A program made the position numbers and the translations under genes. Below, piece after piece: positions 23,116-30,833 of a stretch of DNA of 40,709 nucleotides. The notes under the pieces are model-generated. The model saw only the letters and a program-made list of their open reading frames with translations, made no database searches and was not told the origin of the DNA. Origin of the DNA: an uncultured delta proteobacterium (lineage in GTDB: Bacteria > Myxococcota_A > Polyangia > Polyangiales > Polyangiaceae); assembly GCA_903892415.1 (NCBI GenBank), contig CAITIQ010000512.1:1-40709 (forward strand). The letters are read 5' to 3'. Positions within the stretch are counted from its first letter, which is position 1, and the number at the start of each line of letters is the position of its first letter.

Positions 23116-25619
23116 CGTGAACCTCGCGAGCGCGCGGACGGCGCGAGATAGGTGCGCGTGAGATCGCAGAGGCGCATGGCGTCGGGCGTGTAATCAAGTA
23201 CCCACGGTTGAACGACCTCGATGTTTTGCGCTTGGATGGTGGGGATCCACGGCGCCTCCGAGCTGACGATGCGCTCGGCCTCGGCGAAGGCCTGCCGGCG
23301 CAGCGTCGGGTCGCGTTCGCTGCGGGTGAGCAGCAACGTCTGCAAAAGCTCCTGCGATGCAAAGCCGGAATAGTTGTGCGAGTCCGCTTCTTCGGTCGGC
23401 ATCAGGTTGGGATCGAAGAAGGTGAGGGGATCGGCGTAGTCCGCCTGCCAGGCAGCCCAGCCCATCGGCGAGCGCTCCGCGCTGCGAATATGCGCCAGAT
23501 ACGCCTGGAAGGTGAGCAGGTGAAGGCGAACGCGCAGCCCGACTTTGGCCAGCTGCTCCTTGTAGATCTCCGCCGCATGTTGCTCGAGCGTGTTGGGCAC
23601 CGTCACGTAGGCGATCTCCTCGGGATAACCGCCTGCCCCCGTCTCCGGGTCAAACGCGTAACCCGCGGCCTTCATATTCAAAAGCGCCCGTTCGAGATCG
23701 AAGCTCCGCCCTTCGCTTTGCGGTGGTCTCATCGGCACGCCCTCCGGGATCACCGTCGTGAGCGAGCGCACCTCCGGCCTGACCAAGGAGAGCACGCTGG
23801 GATCCACCGCATGCGCTACAGCGCGGCGCAGGTAAAGATCGTTGAAAGGCGGTTTGCGCGTATCGAGGTAAATGGCGCTCACGCGAAAGCGCTCTACCTG
23901 ACGGACGAGCGGCGCCCAGCCTTGGTTCGCCCGGAACAGCGCTGCATCGCTGCTGGTCACCTCCCGCAAAAGATCGAACTCCCCGCGCTCAAAGCGATAA
24001 CGCTGGGCCTGGGGTCGCACGTTGAAGGTCAGCTCGACGCGGTCGAGGTACGGCAGCCCAGCCTCGAAATAGGCGTCGTTGCGCTCGAGAACGAGCCCGC
24101 GATCGGCGTCGAACTCGGTCACACGGAACGGCCCTGCGCCACAAAGCTCGGTCGGTTTTGCGACGCCGGGCGGCGGAACACTGGCGCACACTGGGGCTAG
24201 CGTCGACATCGAGAGGCGCGCCGCAAAGGTCGCGTCGGGGCTCTTGAGACGCAGCTCGAGCCGCTCTGGGCCCTGCACGATTACGCCGGCAAGCTCGCTG
24301 GCCTCACCGCTGTGAAAGGCCTCGAACCCGACCAGCCCGGAGAACTCGCTGGCGCGGCCGCTCGCAACTTTGGGCCCCAAAGCCCGCTCGATCGAACGTT
24401 TGAGGTCCTGCGCAGTGAGCGGCGTTTGGTCCTGAAAGCGCAGCCCCGGGCGGAGATGGAGCGTCACTTCGGTGCCGCTTTCGGACCAGCTCAGCTGCTC
24501 GACGAAGCCCGGCATGAAGCGGCCTTGCGGGTCGAAGGAGAGCAGCTGGCCGAACACCATATGGCCGATCACCACGCTGTTTTCATCGGTCGCCAGCGCT
24601 GGATCCAACGATCGAATCGGGAAGGCGGTGGCAAAACGAAAGGTGCCACCTCGGCGATCCTCGAGCGGAAGCTCGGTCGCACGGGCCGCCGGAGGCGCAA
24701 GCTGGGCACGAGGAAGCAGCAGCGTCACCGCGAACACAGCGGCCACGATCGCCAGATCCCAGCTGAAAAGCCCTCGCGTACGCGCGTTCGACGGCTTCTC
24801 GGCCAAGGCTTCGCCCAGGTGATGAAAGCCGAGCATCGTCAATAGAATGGCGGTCGCCGGCGCGAACACGAGCAGCGGCCGGGTGACCACGAAGCCCTCG
24901 GCCTCTTGCAGCATGCGGCCCCAGGAGGCGTCGGGTGGCGGCAGCCCAACGGTAAGGTACGAGAGCACCGCTTCGGCCAGGATCATCGAGCCAACGTTGC
25001 TGGTCCCGAGCGAAAGTACGGTACCGCGCACGTTCGTAAGCACGTGGGTGACCGCCACTCGCCACGGCCGAACGCCCAGCGCACGCGCCGCCAAGACGTA
25101 GTCTTCGCGTAGCACCGACTCTGCTTTGACCTGCGTTACGCGGGCAATTCCGGTCCAGCCGGTCAACCCGAGCACGAGGATCATCGAGCTCAGACTGGTG
25201 CCGCCGAGCAACGTCCCGATCGCCGTGATCAAGAGCAGACCGGGGAACGCGAACAGCACGTCGAGCAGGCGCATCATCGAGAAGGCCAAGCCGCGCGAGA
25301 CGTATTGACGGGCCACCGCCGTAGCGATGCCGAAGGCGCCGCCGATCAGCGCCGACAACGCTCCGGCGACGATCGCTAGCGTCAGCGAAACGCGCGCACC
25401 CGCCAAAAGACGGGCCAAAACGTCGCGGTGCACCGGGTCGGTGCCCAGCCAATGGGCCGCGCTCGGCAGCGGTGGTCCACCGTCAGGCGCGCGCGCTACC
25501 TCGAAATGATGCTGATTCGGCGCCTGACCGACCAGCGCTGCGAGCACAGCCATCAGCAGCAATAGGCCGACCACGCCCAAGCCGATGCGGCCGTGACGTG
25601 AACGCAGCAGCAGCTTCAT
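23112..25619 (-). CDS. DppC-type permease fused to DppA-type binding protein
   Basis: One 835-residue reading frame holds two transport components. Residues 1-280 are a DppC/OppC permease, with the N-terminal helix, the LGTDPVHRDVLARLLAGARV motif, membrane helices and the EAA loop (YVLAARALGVRPWRVAVTHV). An extra hydrophobic helix at about 285-305 (WDLAIVAAVFAVTLLLP) then leads into a complete family-5 solute-binding protein from about 325 (GGTFRFATAFPIRSLDPALA, HLRPGLRFQDQTPLTAQDLK, RRAVAHAVDP). The extra helix would place the binding domain outside the membrane, replacing a lipoprotein anchor. The frame is continuous, with consistent GC-rich codon use, so this is not a frameshift artefact visible in the sequence. 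It overlaps both operon neighbours by four bases. Confidence 0.92.
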   Translation of the reverse strand: MKLLLRSRHGRIGLGVVGLLLLMAVLAALVGQAPNQHHFEVARAPDGGPPLPSAAHWLGTDPVHRDVLARLLAGARVSLTLAIVAGALSALIGGAFGIATAVARQYVSRGLAFSMMRLLDVLFAFPGLLLITAIGTLLGGTSLSSMILVLGLTGWTGIARVTQVKAESVLREDYVLAARALGVRPWRVAVTHVLTNVRGTVLSLGTSNVGSMILAEAVLSYLTVGLPPPDASWGRMLQEAEGFVVTRPLLVFAPATAILLTMLGFHHLGEALAEKPSNARTRGLFSWDLAIVAAVFAVTLLLPRAQLAPPAARATELPLEDRRGGTFRFATAFPIRSLDPALATDENSVVIGHMVFGQLLSFDPQGRFMPGFVEQLSWSESGTEVTLHLRPGLRFQDQTPLTAQDLKRSIERALGPKVASGRASEFSGLVGFEAFHSGEASELAGVIVQGPERLELRLKSPDATFAARLSMSTLAPVCASVPPPGVAKPTELCGAGPFRVTEFDADRGLVLERNDAYFEAGLPYLDRVELTFNVRPQAQRYRFERGEFDLLREVTSSDAALFRANQGWAPLVRQVERFRVSAIYLDTRKPPFNDLYLRRAVAHAVDPSVLSLVRPEVRSLTTVIPEGVPMRPPQSEGRSFDLERALLNMKAAGYAFDPETGAGGYPEEIAYVTVPNTLEQHAAEIYKEQLAKVGLRVRLHLLTFQAYLAHIRSAERSPMGWAAWQADYADPLTFFDPNLMPTEEADSHNYSGFASQELLQTLLLTRSERDPTLRRQAFAEAERIVSSEAPWIPTIQAQNIEVVQPWVLDYTPDAMRLCDLTRTYLAPSARSRGSR

Positions 25620-26470
25620 CGCCTGCCTTCGAGGAACTCCAAGACGTGCCGTACGAACACTTCGGGCTGCTCCTCGGCGGGCGAGTGACCCGTCGCCATG
25701 ATTTCGAGCCGAGCGTCTCCCAGCTGTCTTGCGAGCTTGGTGGCAAATGCGACCGGATACATTTTGTCGTCACGGCCCCATATCACCAGCGTCGCCGCGC
25801 GTACGCGGCCTAACAGCGCCACCAACGTGCGCGTGTCGAGGGTCGCTCGCATCGTCGCGTAGGCGCTTTCACGCGCCGACGGGGTGTTGAACTTGTCATA
25901 GAAGGTGTCGATGCGGTCGAGGTTGATCGGCATGCCCTTCGGAAAAACCTCTTCTTTGAAGTACGAACGAAAGAACGCGCGACTGTAGAGCTGCTTGAAC
26001 CAAAACGGTCCGAGCACTGGATAGAGCGGTAATCGGGCTCGGAAGGAGCGCGGAAAGGGGAAAGACAACGGGTCGACCAGCACCAGTCTGTCGACGAGTT
26101 CGGGGTGATGAGCGGCCAGCGTCATGGCAATGGCGCCCCCCAACGAGTGACCGGCCACGTGCACCCGACCCACGCCGAGGCCCGCAATGAGGTCGGCCAT
26201 CGACTCGGCGAAGGCGCTGAAGCCGTACTCATAGCGCGAAGGGCTGGGTTTGGCGCTATCCCCGAACCCGGGAAGATCGGGCGCAATCACGTGAAAGTGC
26301 GCCGCCAGGAGGTCGATCACGTCGTCCCATTCAGCGTGCGAGACGATGAAGCCGTGGATGAGGAGGAGGGCAGGGCCGTTGCCAATTCCTGCCCCTACAG
26401 CGCGAATTCGGACCTCCCCCACCGTGACGTCCCGTACTTCGCGCCGCACGCTGCGGCCTCTCTGCATCAT
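25616..26470 (-). CDS. Alpha/beta-hydrolase
   Basis: A 284-residue alpha/beta-hydrolase fold enzyme. It has the oxyanion HGF motif at 39-41, the nucleophile elbow GHSLGG with Ser109, an acid in WGRDDKMYP (about Asp234/235) and the catalytic His262 in TGHSPAEEQPE. A lid-like insertion with aromatic and basic residues lies at about 140-200. There is no signal peptide, so it should be cytosolic. It is the first gene of the operon with the peptide-type permease fusion, which suggests that it acts on the imported compound, for example as a peptidase, esterase or haloperoxidase-like enzyme; the family does not allow a closer call. The stop overlaps the next start (ATGA). Confidence 0.87.
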   Translation of the reverse strand: MMQRGRSVRREVRDVTVGEVRIRAVGAGIGNGPALLLIHGFIVSHAEWDDVIDLLAAHFHVIAPDLPGFGDSAKPSPSRYEYGFSAFAESMADLIAGLGVGRVHVAGHSLGGAIAMTLAAHHPELVDRLVLVDPLSFPFPRSFRARLPLYPVLGPFWFKQLYSRAFFRSYFKEEVFPKGMPINLDRIDTFYDKFNTPSARESAYATMRATLDTRTLVALLGRVRAATLVIWGRDDKMYPVAFATKLARQLGDARLEIMATGHSPAEEQPEVFVRHVLEFLEGRR

Positions 26471-26586
26471 CGGCCGAGGCTAGCAGACAGTTGGACCACC
26501 GAAGGTCATGTGTGCAATGGTGGTTAACTTCACGCAAACGCAAGCTTTTTTTGGGCGCACCGCGTCGTAAAATCTTCGCCATGAGC

Positions 26587-26601
26587 GGACAATTAATGTC
26601 C
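26587..26601. promoter_or_regulatory. GGACA-N5-TGTCC palindrome, copy 1
   Basis: GGACA ATTAA TGTCC lies in the gap between the hydrolase gene (minus) and the MerR-type gene (plus). The same 10 fixed bases with the same spacing recur at 30733-30747. It is likely the operator of a dimeric regulator. Confidence 0.55.
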
Positions 26602-26671
26602 TAGGCAAGCGCGTTCGCAGCACTCCGCAAGGCATAGGAGAGCATTTTGGCAAAGAAAGGCCCCAGAGAAA

Positions 26672-26701
26672 TTGACTGTATTCCATTCAGTGGAATATGG
26701 T
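26672..26701 (+). promoter_or_regulatory. MerR-type promoter with operator palindrome
   Basis: A -35-like TTGACT (26672-26677) and a -10-like TATGGT (26696-26701) are 18 bases apart, longer than the usual 17. The space holds an inverted repeat, TATTCCA-TTCAG-TGGAATA (26679-26697). A dyad inside an over-long spacer is the hallmark of promoters controlled by MerR-family activators, and the gene that follows encodes such a protein, so autoregulation is likely. Confidence 0.6.
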
Positions 26702-26740
26702 CCGTCGCGTTGTCGGATACGACGTTCTGTCTCCCCGAGA

Positions 26741-26750
26741 GGGGGAGGAG
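26741..26750 (+). promoter_or_regulatory. Ribosome binding site that sets a TTG start
   Basis: GGGGGAGGAG ends three bases before the TTG at 26754. It favours that start over the ATG at 26697, which lies inside the promoter. Confidence 0.6.
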
Positions 26751-26753
26751 ACT

Positions 26754-27272
26754 TTGAGCACCATCCCGGACCACATCCTTGAACGGCTCGAAAAGGAGCA
26801 CGCCCAAGGAATCACCTCGGCGCTCATCCTTTCACTGTTTGAGGAGCATGGACTGAAGTTTTCGGAAGCCACGTTGCGCAAGTATGTGCAGCTGGGCCTC
26901 CTACCCCGAAGCGTTCGAGTCGGTCGCAAAGGTAAGCACACAGGGTCGCAAGGCCTTTACCCAGCCACCATCGTTCGCCAGGTTCTCGCAATCAAAGACT
27001 TGATGGCTCAGAACCTGACCATCGAAGAGATTCAGCAAGAAGTACTTTTTGTTCGTGGAGACATCGAAGAACTCGAGCGCCGCCTGAGCAAGATTTTTAA
27101 GACACTGAAGGAAGCCGTGCGAAGACAGAACAGTGAACCTGCCAAGCGCGTCATCCAATCAGAGCTAGGAGCTGCCGAGCAGCTCGCGAAAGATCTAGTG
27201 CAACGGATGGGTGAGCTCGAAGACCGCATCACCGCTCAAACCCGCCTCGCGCGGCGTGCGACCGGAACCTAG
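26754..27272 (+). CDS. MerR-family-like transcriptional regulator
   Basis: A 172-residue protein from the TTG at 26754. Residues 20-95 form a MerR-type winged helix-turn-helix: a first helix pair (ITSALILSLFEEHGLKFSEA), then TLRKYVQLGLLPRS, which matches the R-Y-x2-x-GLL-P pattern at the end of the recognition helix, a basic Gly-rich wing (VRVGRKGKHTGSQGLYP), and ATIVRQVLAIKDLMAQNLTI. Residues 100-165 are a long coiled-coil helix (EELERRLSKIFKTLKEAVRR) for dimerisation. No metal-binding cysteines or cofactor domain follow, so the effector is unknown. The promoter at 26672-26701 suggests it regulates itself. Confidence 0.82.
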   Translation: MSTIPDHILERLEKEHAQGITSALILSLFEEHGLKFSEATLRKYVQLGLLPRSVRVGRKGKHTGSQGLYPATIVRQVLAIKDLMAQNLTIEEIQQEVLFVRGDIEELERRLSKIFKTLKEAVRRQNSEPAKRVIQSELGAAEQLAKDLVQRMGELEDRITAQTRLARRATGT

Positions 27273-27533
27273 TCCCTCCGAGAGGCTCTCACGAGCCACC
27301 GCAGGGAAGACCAATAAGTGACTTAAGAGCCTTCGCATCGGGTTTATCGAGGCGGAGGGGAATGAGGTTTTAAACCTCTTCTGGGTATTTCGAGGGCTCG
27401 GTTCGAGTCCAGTGGGCCGCGTAACGCGGCAGATTCGATGACACGTGTGGGCGCGGTCGGCGGACGGGTTTCGGCCGACAGCGTCCTCATGCGCCAAGAA
27501 ACGTCCAATCGGCTTGTTTTTCGGAGGCAGCGC

Positions 27534-28280
27534 ATGAGCATGGATACGGAGTTCGACGCAGGCGACGTTCACGAGACCAACAGCGGTGCGTCCATCGGCA
27601 GCGACAGCATGGTTACCGAAGTAGAGGGTGCGCTCGCGCGTGCGCCTCGAGCCACAGCCGATGAAGGCATCACTCGTGAGCAGCGCCGTTCACGTCGCAA
27701 GCGCGAGGTGCGAGCACGCACGATCAGCGTGAAGCGCATGACGAAGCGTGAACTCGAGATCGGGCGCATGCTCTATCCCGAGAACGACTATGAGCGCCCG
27801 GTCACGCGTACGGAGTGTCAAGACGCACCCCGGCCGTGTCCCTTCGTCTCATGCAAGCACCACCTGTTCCTCGATGTGTCGGCTCGCACCGGCGCTATCA
27901 AGTTGAACTTCCCCGACCTCGAGGTTTGGGAGATGAACGAGAGCTGCGCGCTCGACGTCGCTGATCGCGGAGGTACCACGCTCGAAGACGTGGGCGCGAT
28001 CATGAACCTCACCCGCGAACGCATTCGTCAGGTGGAGGTCAAGGCGCTGGCCAAGCTCCAGGCGCTACGCGACATGGAAGCCCTGCGCGACTACGTGGAC
28101 GAAGGTCCCGTCGGCAAGCGTCGCCTTCCGGTGATTCAAGCCGCTGACGAAGCAGAAGACGAAGAAGAGGACACCGAGTCGGTCGAGGAAGCTCGCGCCG
28201 AAGCGGAAGCCCGCGCCCGCGCTGCAGCGAGCCTGCGTCCGCTGCTCGAGGAGACCGTGGAGTTCGATAGCTCAACCTGA
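27534..28280 (+). CDS. Stand-alone sigma region 4 protein with Cys/His cluster
   Basis: A 248-residue protein with GGAGG just before ATG 27534; an earlier in-frame ATG at 27438 lacks a ribosome site. After a basic segment (EQRRSRRKREVRARTISVKR) it has a cluster CQDAPRPCPFVSCKHH at about 95-110, possibly a metal site, then NESCALDVAD, and a sigma-70 region 4 helix-turn-helix at about 148-172 (TLEDVGAIMNLTRERIRQVE). There is no region 2, so it cannot act as an ordinary sigma factor. The C-terminus is acidic (EDEEEDTESVEEARAEAEAR). Proteins of this build are, to my knowledge, widespread in myxobacteria. The 260 bases upstream hold no gene but include a hairpin GCCGCG-TAA-CGCGGC at 27416-27430. 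Confidence 0.85.
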   Translation: MSMDTEFDAGDVHETNSGASIGSDSMVTEVEGALARAPRATADEGITREQRRSRRKREVRARTISVKRMTKRELEIGRMLYPENDYERPVTRTECQDAPRPCPFVSCKHHLFLDVSARTGAIKLNFPDLEVWEMNESCALDVADRGGTTLEDVGAIMNLTRERIRQVEVKALAKLQALRDMEALRDYVDEGPVGKRRLPVIQAADEAEDEEEDTESVEEARAEAEARARAAASLRPLLEETVEFDSST

Positions 28281-28304
28281 GCTTTCGGTTGTGCGGTGAG
28301 TACC

Positions 28305-28338
28305 AATGGCCCGACGACGTTCGGGCCATTCGGCTTTT
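28305..28338 (+). terminator. Rho-independent-like terminator
   Basis: A perfect 10-bp stem, AATGGCCCGA (28305-28314) with TCGGGCCATT (28321-28330), has a six-base loop and is followed by CGGCTTTT. It lies 24 bases after the stop of the sigma region 4 gene, between convergent genes. The T run is short. Confidence 0.7.
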
Positions 28339-28396
28339 GTGCGTCACGCGTTTGGTTGGTGGGGAGCGCGCTGCGCGTTCGCGCGGCGTTGCGAGA

Positions 28397-29227
28397 TCAG
28401 ATCGTCGTTGGGTTGATGCGTCCGTTGGTGCGCGGCGGCGGCGGCGTGTAACGCGGCTTGGGCTGGAACGGCGGACGCGCAGGCGTTGGAGCCGCAGAGG
28501 GCGGGGCAACGGCGGAGGCCGCGCTGGGCGCCGCCGTCTCGACCGTTGTTGCTGCCGGTGGCGCTGAAGTCTGTGCGGTCACCGTTGGGCTCGCCGTTGG
28601 TGCAGCCGTTGTGGTCGCTACCTTCGGCTCGCTCGTCGGTTCGGGCGCGCGCGCCATGCCCGGAAGTTCGATCGTGTCGGTGAAGACGAGCACTGCGCCG
28701 ACTGCGCCAACCACCGCGAGCAGCAAAGCAACGCCCCCGAGCAACAGCTTCCAGTTGGTCGAGCCAGTGTTGGGATCGGGGCGTTCGATTGCTCGCACCG
28801 ACGGTCGTGCGACCTCTCCTTCAGCCTCGCCGAAGGAGACGTCGATGCCGTCGTCGAGTGCAGGGCTGCGGGTGGGGAGCATGCCTTGGGCGGCCAGTGT
28901 CCCGCGTTCGATCCGCACGGTAGGCGCTCGTCGTCGAGCGCGCTCGGCGTCCAGCTTGGGCTCAGCCGCAGCGGCGCCCTCCGCCACAGGTTTCACGTTG
29001 ATGACGATCTTGTCGCCCGCCGGAGCCGCCTCGGGAACCGTCTGCGTTGGGAGCAGGCGTGGCGCGAGGTATTTGCGCAGCGGACCGTCCTCATCCTCGG
29101 GCGGCGGTTCAACCCGCCTCTCGATCGTCTTTTGCGGCGCACGCGGCACGGCCATCAGTTCGGTCGGTTCTTCCCCGTCGAAACTCGTACCGCCCCTTTC
29201 GGGCTTTGTTACGCCGGAACTCGGCAT
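28397..29227 (-). CDS. Single-pass membrane protein with Pro/Ala/Thr-rich tail
   Basis: A 276-residue protein starting at ATG 29227 with GGCAGG just before it. The N-terminal 155 residues are charged and disordered-looking (RRVEPPPEDEDGPLRKYLAP, ARRRAPTVRIERGTLAAQG). One membrane helix follows at about 160-182 (WKLLLGGVALLLAVVGAVGA), then an outer segment that is almost all Ala, Pro, Thr and Ser and ends in a basic Pro-rich tail (FQPKPRYTPPPPRTNGR). The build resembles the non-kinase part of myxobacterial signalling membrane proteins, but no domain is recognisable. It converges on the sigma region 4 gene across the terminator. Confidence 0.72.
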   Translation of the reverse strand: MPSSGVTKPERGGTSFDGEEPTELMAVPRAPQKTIERRVEPPPEDEDGPLRKYLAPRLLPTQTVPEAAPAGDKIVINVKPVAEGAAAAEPKLDAERARRRAPTVRIERGTLAAQGMLPTRSPALDDGIDVSFGEAEGEVARPSVRAIERPDPNTGSTNWKLLLGGVALLLAVVGAVGAVLVFTDTIELPGMARAPEPTSEPKVATTTAAPTASPTVTAQTSAPPAATTVETAAPSAASAVAPPSAAPTPARPPFQPKPRYTPPPPRTNGRINPTTI

Positions 29228-29331
29228 CCTGCCGAGCAGACTACACGCTTGGTTCGTCGCTCAAAAGAATCTCGGTGAAACCAACCTCGAATGCGGTCGG
29301 AACTCCCACGCTGCTCGACGATTCCGCCCCG

Positions 29332-29850
29332 TCAGTCCGAACGCGGGCCGGCTGCCGGCGCGGTCGGGTCGGAGACGCTGATCGGCGGCTTGCCGGCGAT
29401 CAAAATGTCCCAAAAGCCGAACGTCCGCGCGATCGCGTGATCAAGCTGCCAGGTTCCGCTGTGGACGGCGTCCGACGAGCGCGAGCGAACCAGCGGCTTG
29501 AGCGTCTCATCGGGCATACAATACGCGCCGAAGGGCGAGCTCTTCAGCAGGTGCAGCACGCCGTCGGAGAAACCAGCCCCTGCGTACACCAAGATCGCCG
29601 GCATCTTGAGCGCGTCCAGGTCCGCCAAGGCGTAAGGGATCTTCTCGTCCACCGTGCCTGAGCTGTCTTGGTACTTGCACTCGAGCGCGAGGCCCCGGCC
29701 CGTGGTGTCCAGCGCGAGCAAGTCCACCCGGCGCGGCTTGCCGATGATGCTCGTCCCGATCGTCAGCTCGTCATAAAGCGAAATGCCGCGCGGCCCGTAG
29801 ACCGAGACGATGTACCGGGCGACCAACCATTTGTACTCGTGGCCTTTCAC
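29332..29850 (-). CDS. PD-(D/E)XK nuclease, probable restriction enzyme
   Basis: A 172-residue protein that starts at a GTG overlapping the methyltransferase stop (GTGA). It has the PD-(D/E)XK nuclease core: a first helix (YKWLVARYIVSVYG), Asp43 in RRVDLLALD, and Glu57-x-Lys59 in LALECKYQ. The remaining strands and helix (PAILVYAGAGFSDGVLHLL) fit the fold. The coupling to a DNA methyltransferase makes it the likely restriction partner of a small type II system. At this size there is little room for a separate recognition domain. The last 25 residues are Pro/Ala-rich. No recognition site can be inferred from sequence. A repair or mobile-element nuclease role is the main alternative. Confidence 0.75.
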   Translation of the reverse strand: MKGHEYKWLVARYIVSVYGPRGISLYDELTIGTSIIGKPRRVDLLALDTTGRGLALECKYQDSSGTVDEKIPYALADLDALKMPAILVYAGAGFSDGVLHLLKSSPFGAYCMPDETLKPLVRSRSSDAVHSGTWQLDHAIARTFGFWDILIAGKPPISVSDPTAPAAGPRSD

Positions 29851-30677
29851 AGCCCCTCGCCCTTGGCTAGATCGAGCCGTTCTTGCGTGATCTTGACGGC
29901 ATCTTCACAAACGTCACAGCCCCAAAAGCGCCGCTTTTCCTCGACGGCTGCGACCCCAACCGAGCCCGAGCCGCAGAACGGATCCACCACTAGCTCGGAG
30001 GGCAGCGAGCTTTGCTTCACCAACACGCGCGAAATGTCCTTGGGCTTCTCACTGGGATAACCGCCGCGGATGCGCGGGGCCTCGAGGATGTCCGGCACGC
30101 TCAGGTCATTGAGCTTTCGCTTGCCCTTCTCGAAGAACAGGATGAGCTCGTAGCGCGCGCGATAGTGGTAGCCCATGCCGATCATCTTCTTGTCCCAAAT
30201 GAGCGGCTTCCAGAACTTGAAGCCGCAGGCGATGGCCTTGTCCCGCACCACGAACATCGTCTCTTGATCGCAGAACATGTAGAGGTGGGTGTTCTTCTTC
30301 ATCACCCGATACGCCTCGCGGAAGAACTCGTCGAAGCGCTCGTTGGGAAAGATCGAAAACCAGTCGTTGCTGGAGGACTTGGAGTGCTTGAGCCGCGTCG
30401 TCGTCCCGATCGACCGATACTTCTCGAGCGACTCGTAGGCTGGGTCTGTGATCAGCAGATCCACCGAGTTGCTCCGTAGCCGGCGCAGATACTCAACGGC
30501 GTCGCTGCGCTCCACCGCATGGCTGCGCAGCGACTCGCTCAGGGCTTCACTCGACTCGAGCGAGGGCAGGGGAAGGGTGGCTTGCTGGTCCATGGGCTTC
30601 GTCGTCGGGAGCTGCTCTTCGGAGTGATGGCGCTCGGTTGAGCGGGCCACCTCGCTCGGCCTGGTGCGGCGTCGCAT
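29847..30677 (-). CDS. DNA methyltransferase (N6-adenine/N4-cytosine, beta type)
   Basis: A 276-residue SAM-dependent DNA amino-methyltransferase. The catalytic motif IV, a variant DPAY in LLITDPAYES (78-81), comes first, and the SAM-binding motif I, VVDPFCGSGSVG (about 230-240), comes near the end, which defines the beta class. Between them are WFSIFPNERFDEFFREAYRV and FFEKGKRKL. ATG 30677 is chosen because G/C third positions begin there; a GTG at 30728 would place the start within five bases of the GGACA palindrome and adds A/T-rich codons, and ATG 30593 is another option. It is the first gene of the R-M-like pair and is coupled to the nuclease by GTGA. Confidence 0.88.
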   Translation of the reverse strand: MRRRTRPSEVARSTERHHSEEQLPTTKPMDQQATLPLPSLESSEALSESLRSHAVERSDAVEYLRRLRSNSVDLLITDPAYESLEKYRSIGTTTRLKHSKSSSNDWFSIFPNERFDEFFREAYRVMKKNTHLYMFCDQETMFVVRDKAIACGFKFWKPLIWDKKMIGMGYHYRARYELILFFEKGKRKLNDLSVPDILEAPRIRGGYPSEKPKDISRVLVKQSSLPSELVVDPFCGSGSVGVAAVEEKRRFWGCDVCEDAVKITQERLDLAKGEGL

Positions 30678-30732
30678 GTGCAGGATGTAGCAGAGCCATG
30701 CAGCAGCGGTAAAAGGACTTCGGCGCACGGTA

Positions 30733-30747
30733 GGACAGATAATGTCC
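30733..30747. promoter_or_regulatory. GGACA-N5-TGTCC palindrome, copy 2
   Basis: GGACA GATAA TGTCC lies 56 bases before the methyltransferase start (minus) and 87 before the divergent gene at 30834. It has the same arms and spacing as 26587-26601. Its centre contains GATAAT, close to a -10 box, so a bound protein could block transcription. Confidence 0.55.
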
Positions 30748-30833
30748 AGAATTCCGAACGCTCGGCGCGGAGCTCAGCCTGGTCCACTAGCTTTTTTTTC
30801 GCGTCATCGTCGCGGCCGGCCTAGAGTGGCAAC

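Noticed and set aside
27364..27420. tRNA-like features: a GAGGTTTTAAACCTC hairpin and GGTTCGAGTCC resembling a T-loop
   Set aside because: The T-stem pairs poorly (CTCGG with CCAGT), no 5' strand complements the would-be acceptor end GGGCCGC, and the interval does not fold into a D-arm. At most a tRNA 3'-end fragment; tRNAscan-SE or ARAGORN would decide.
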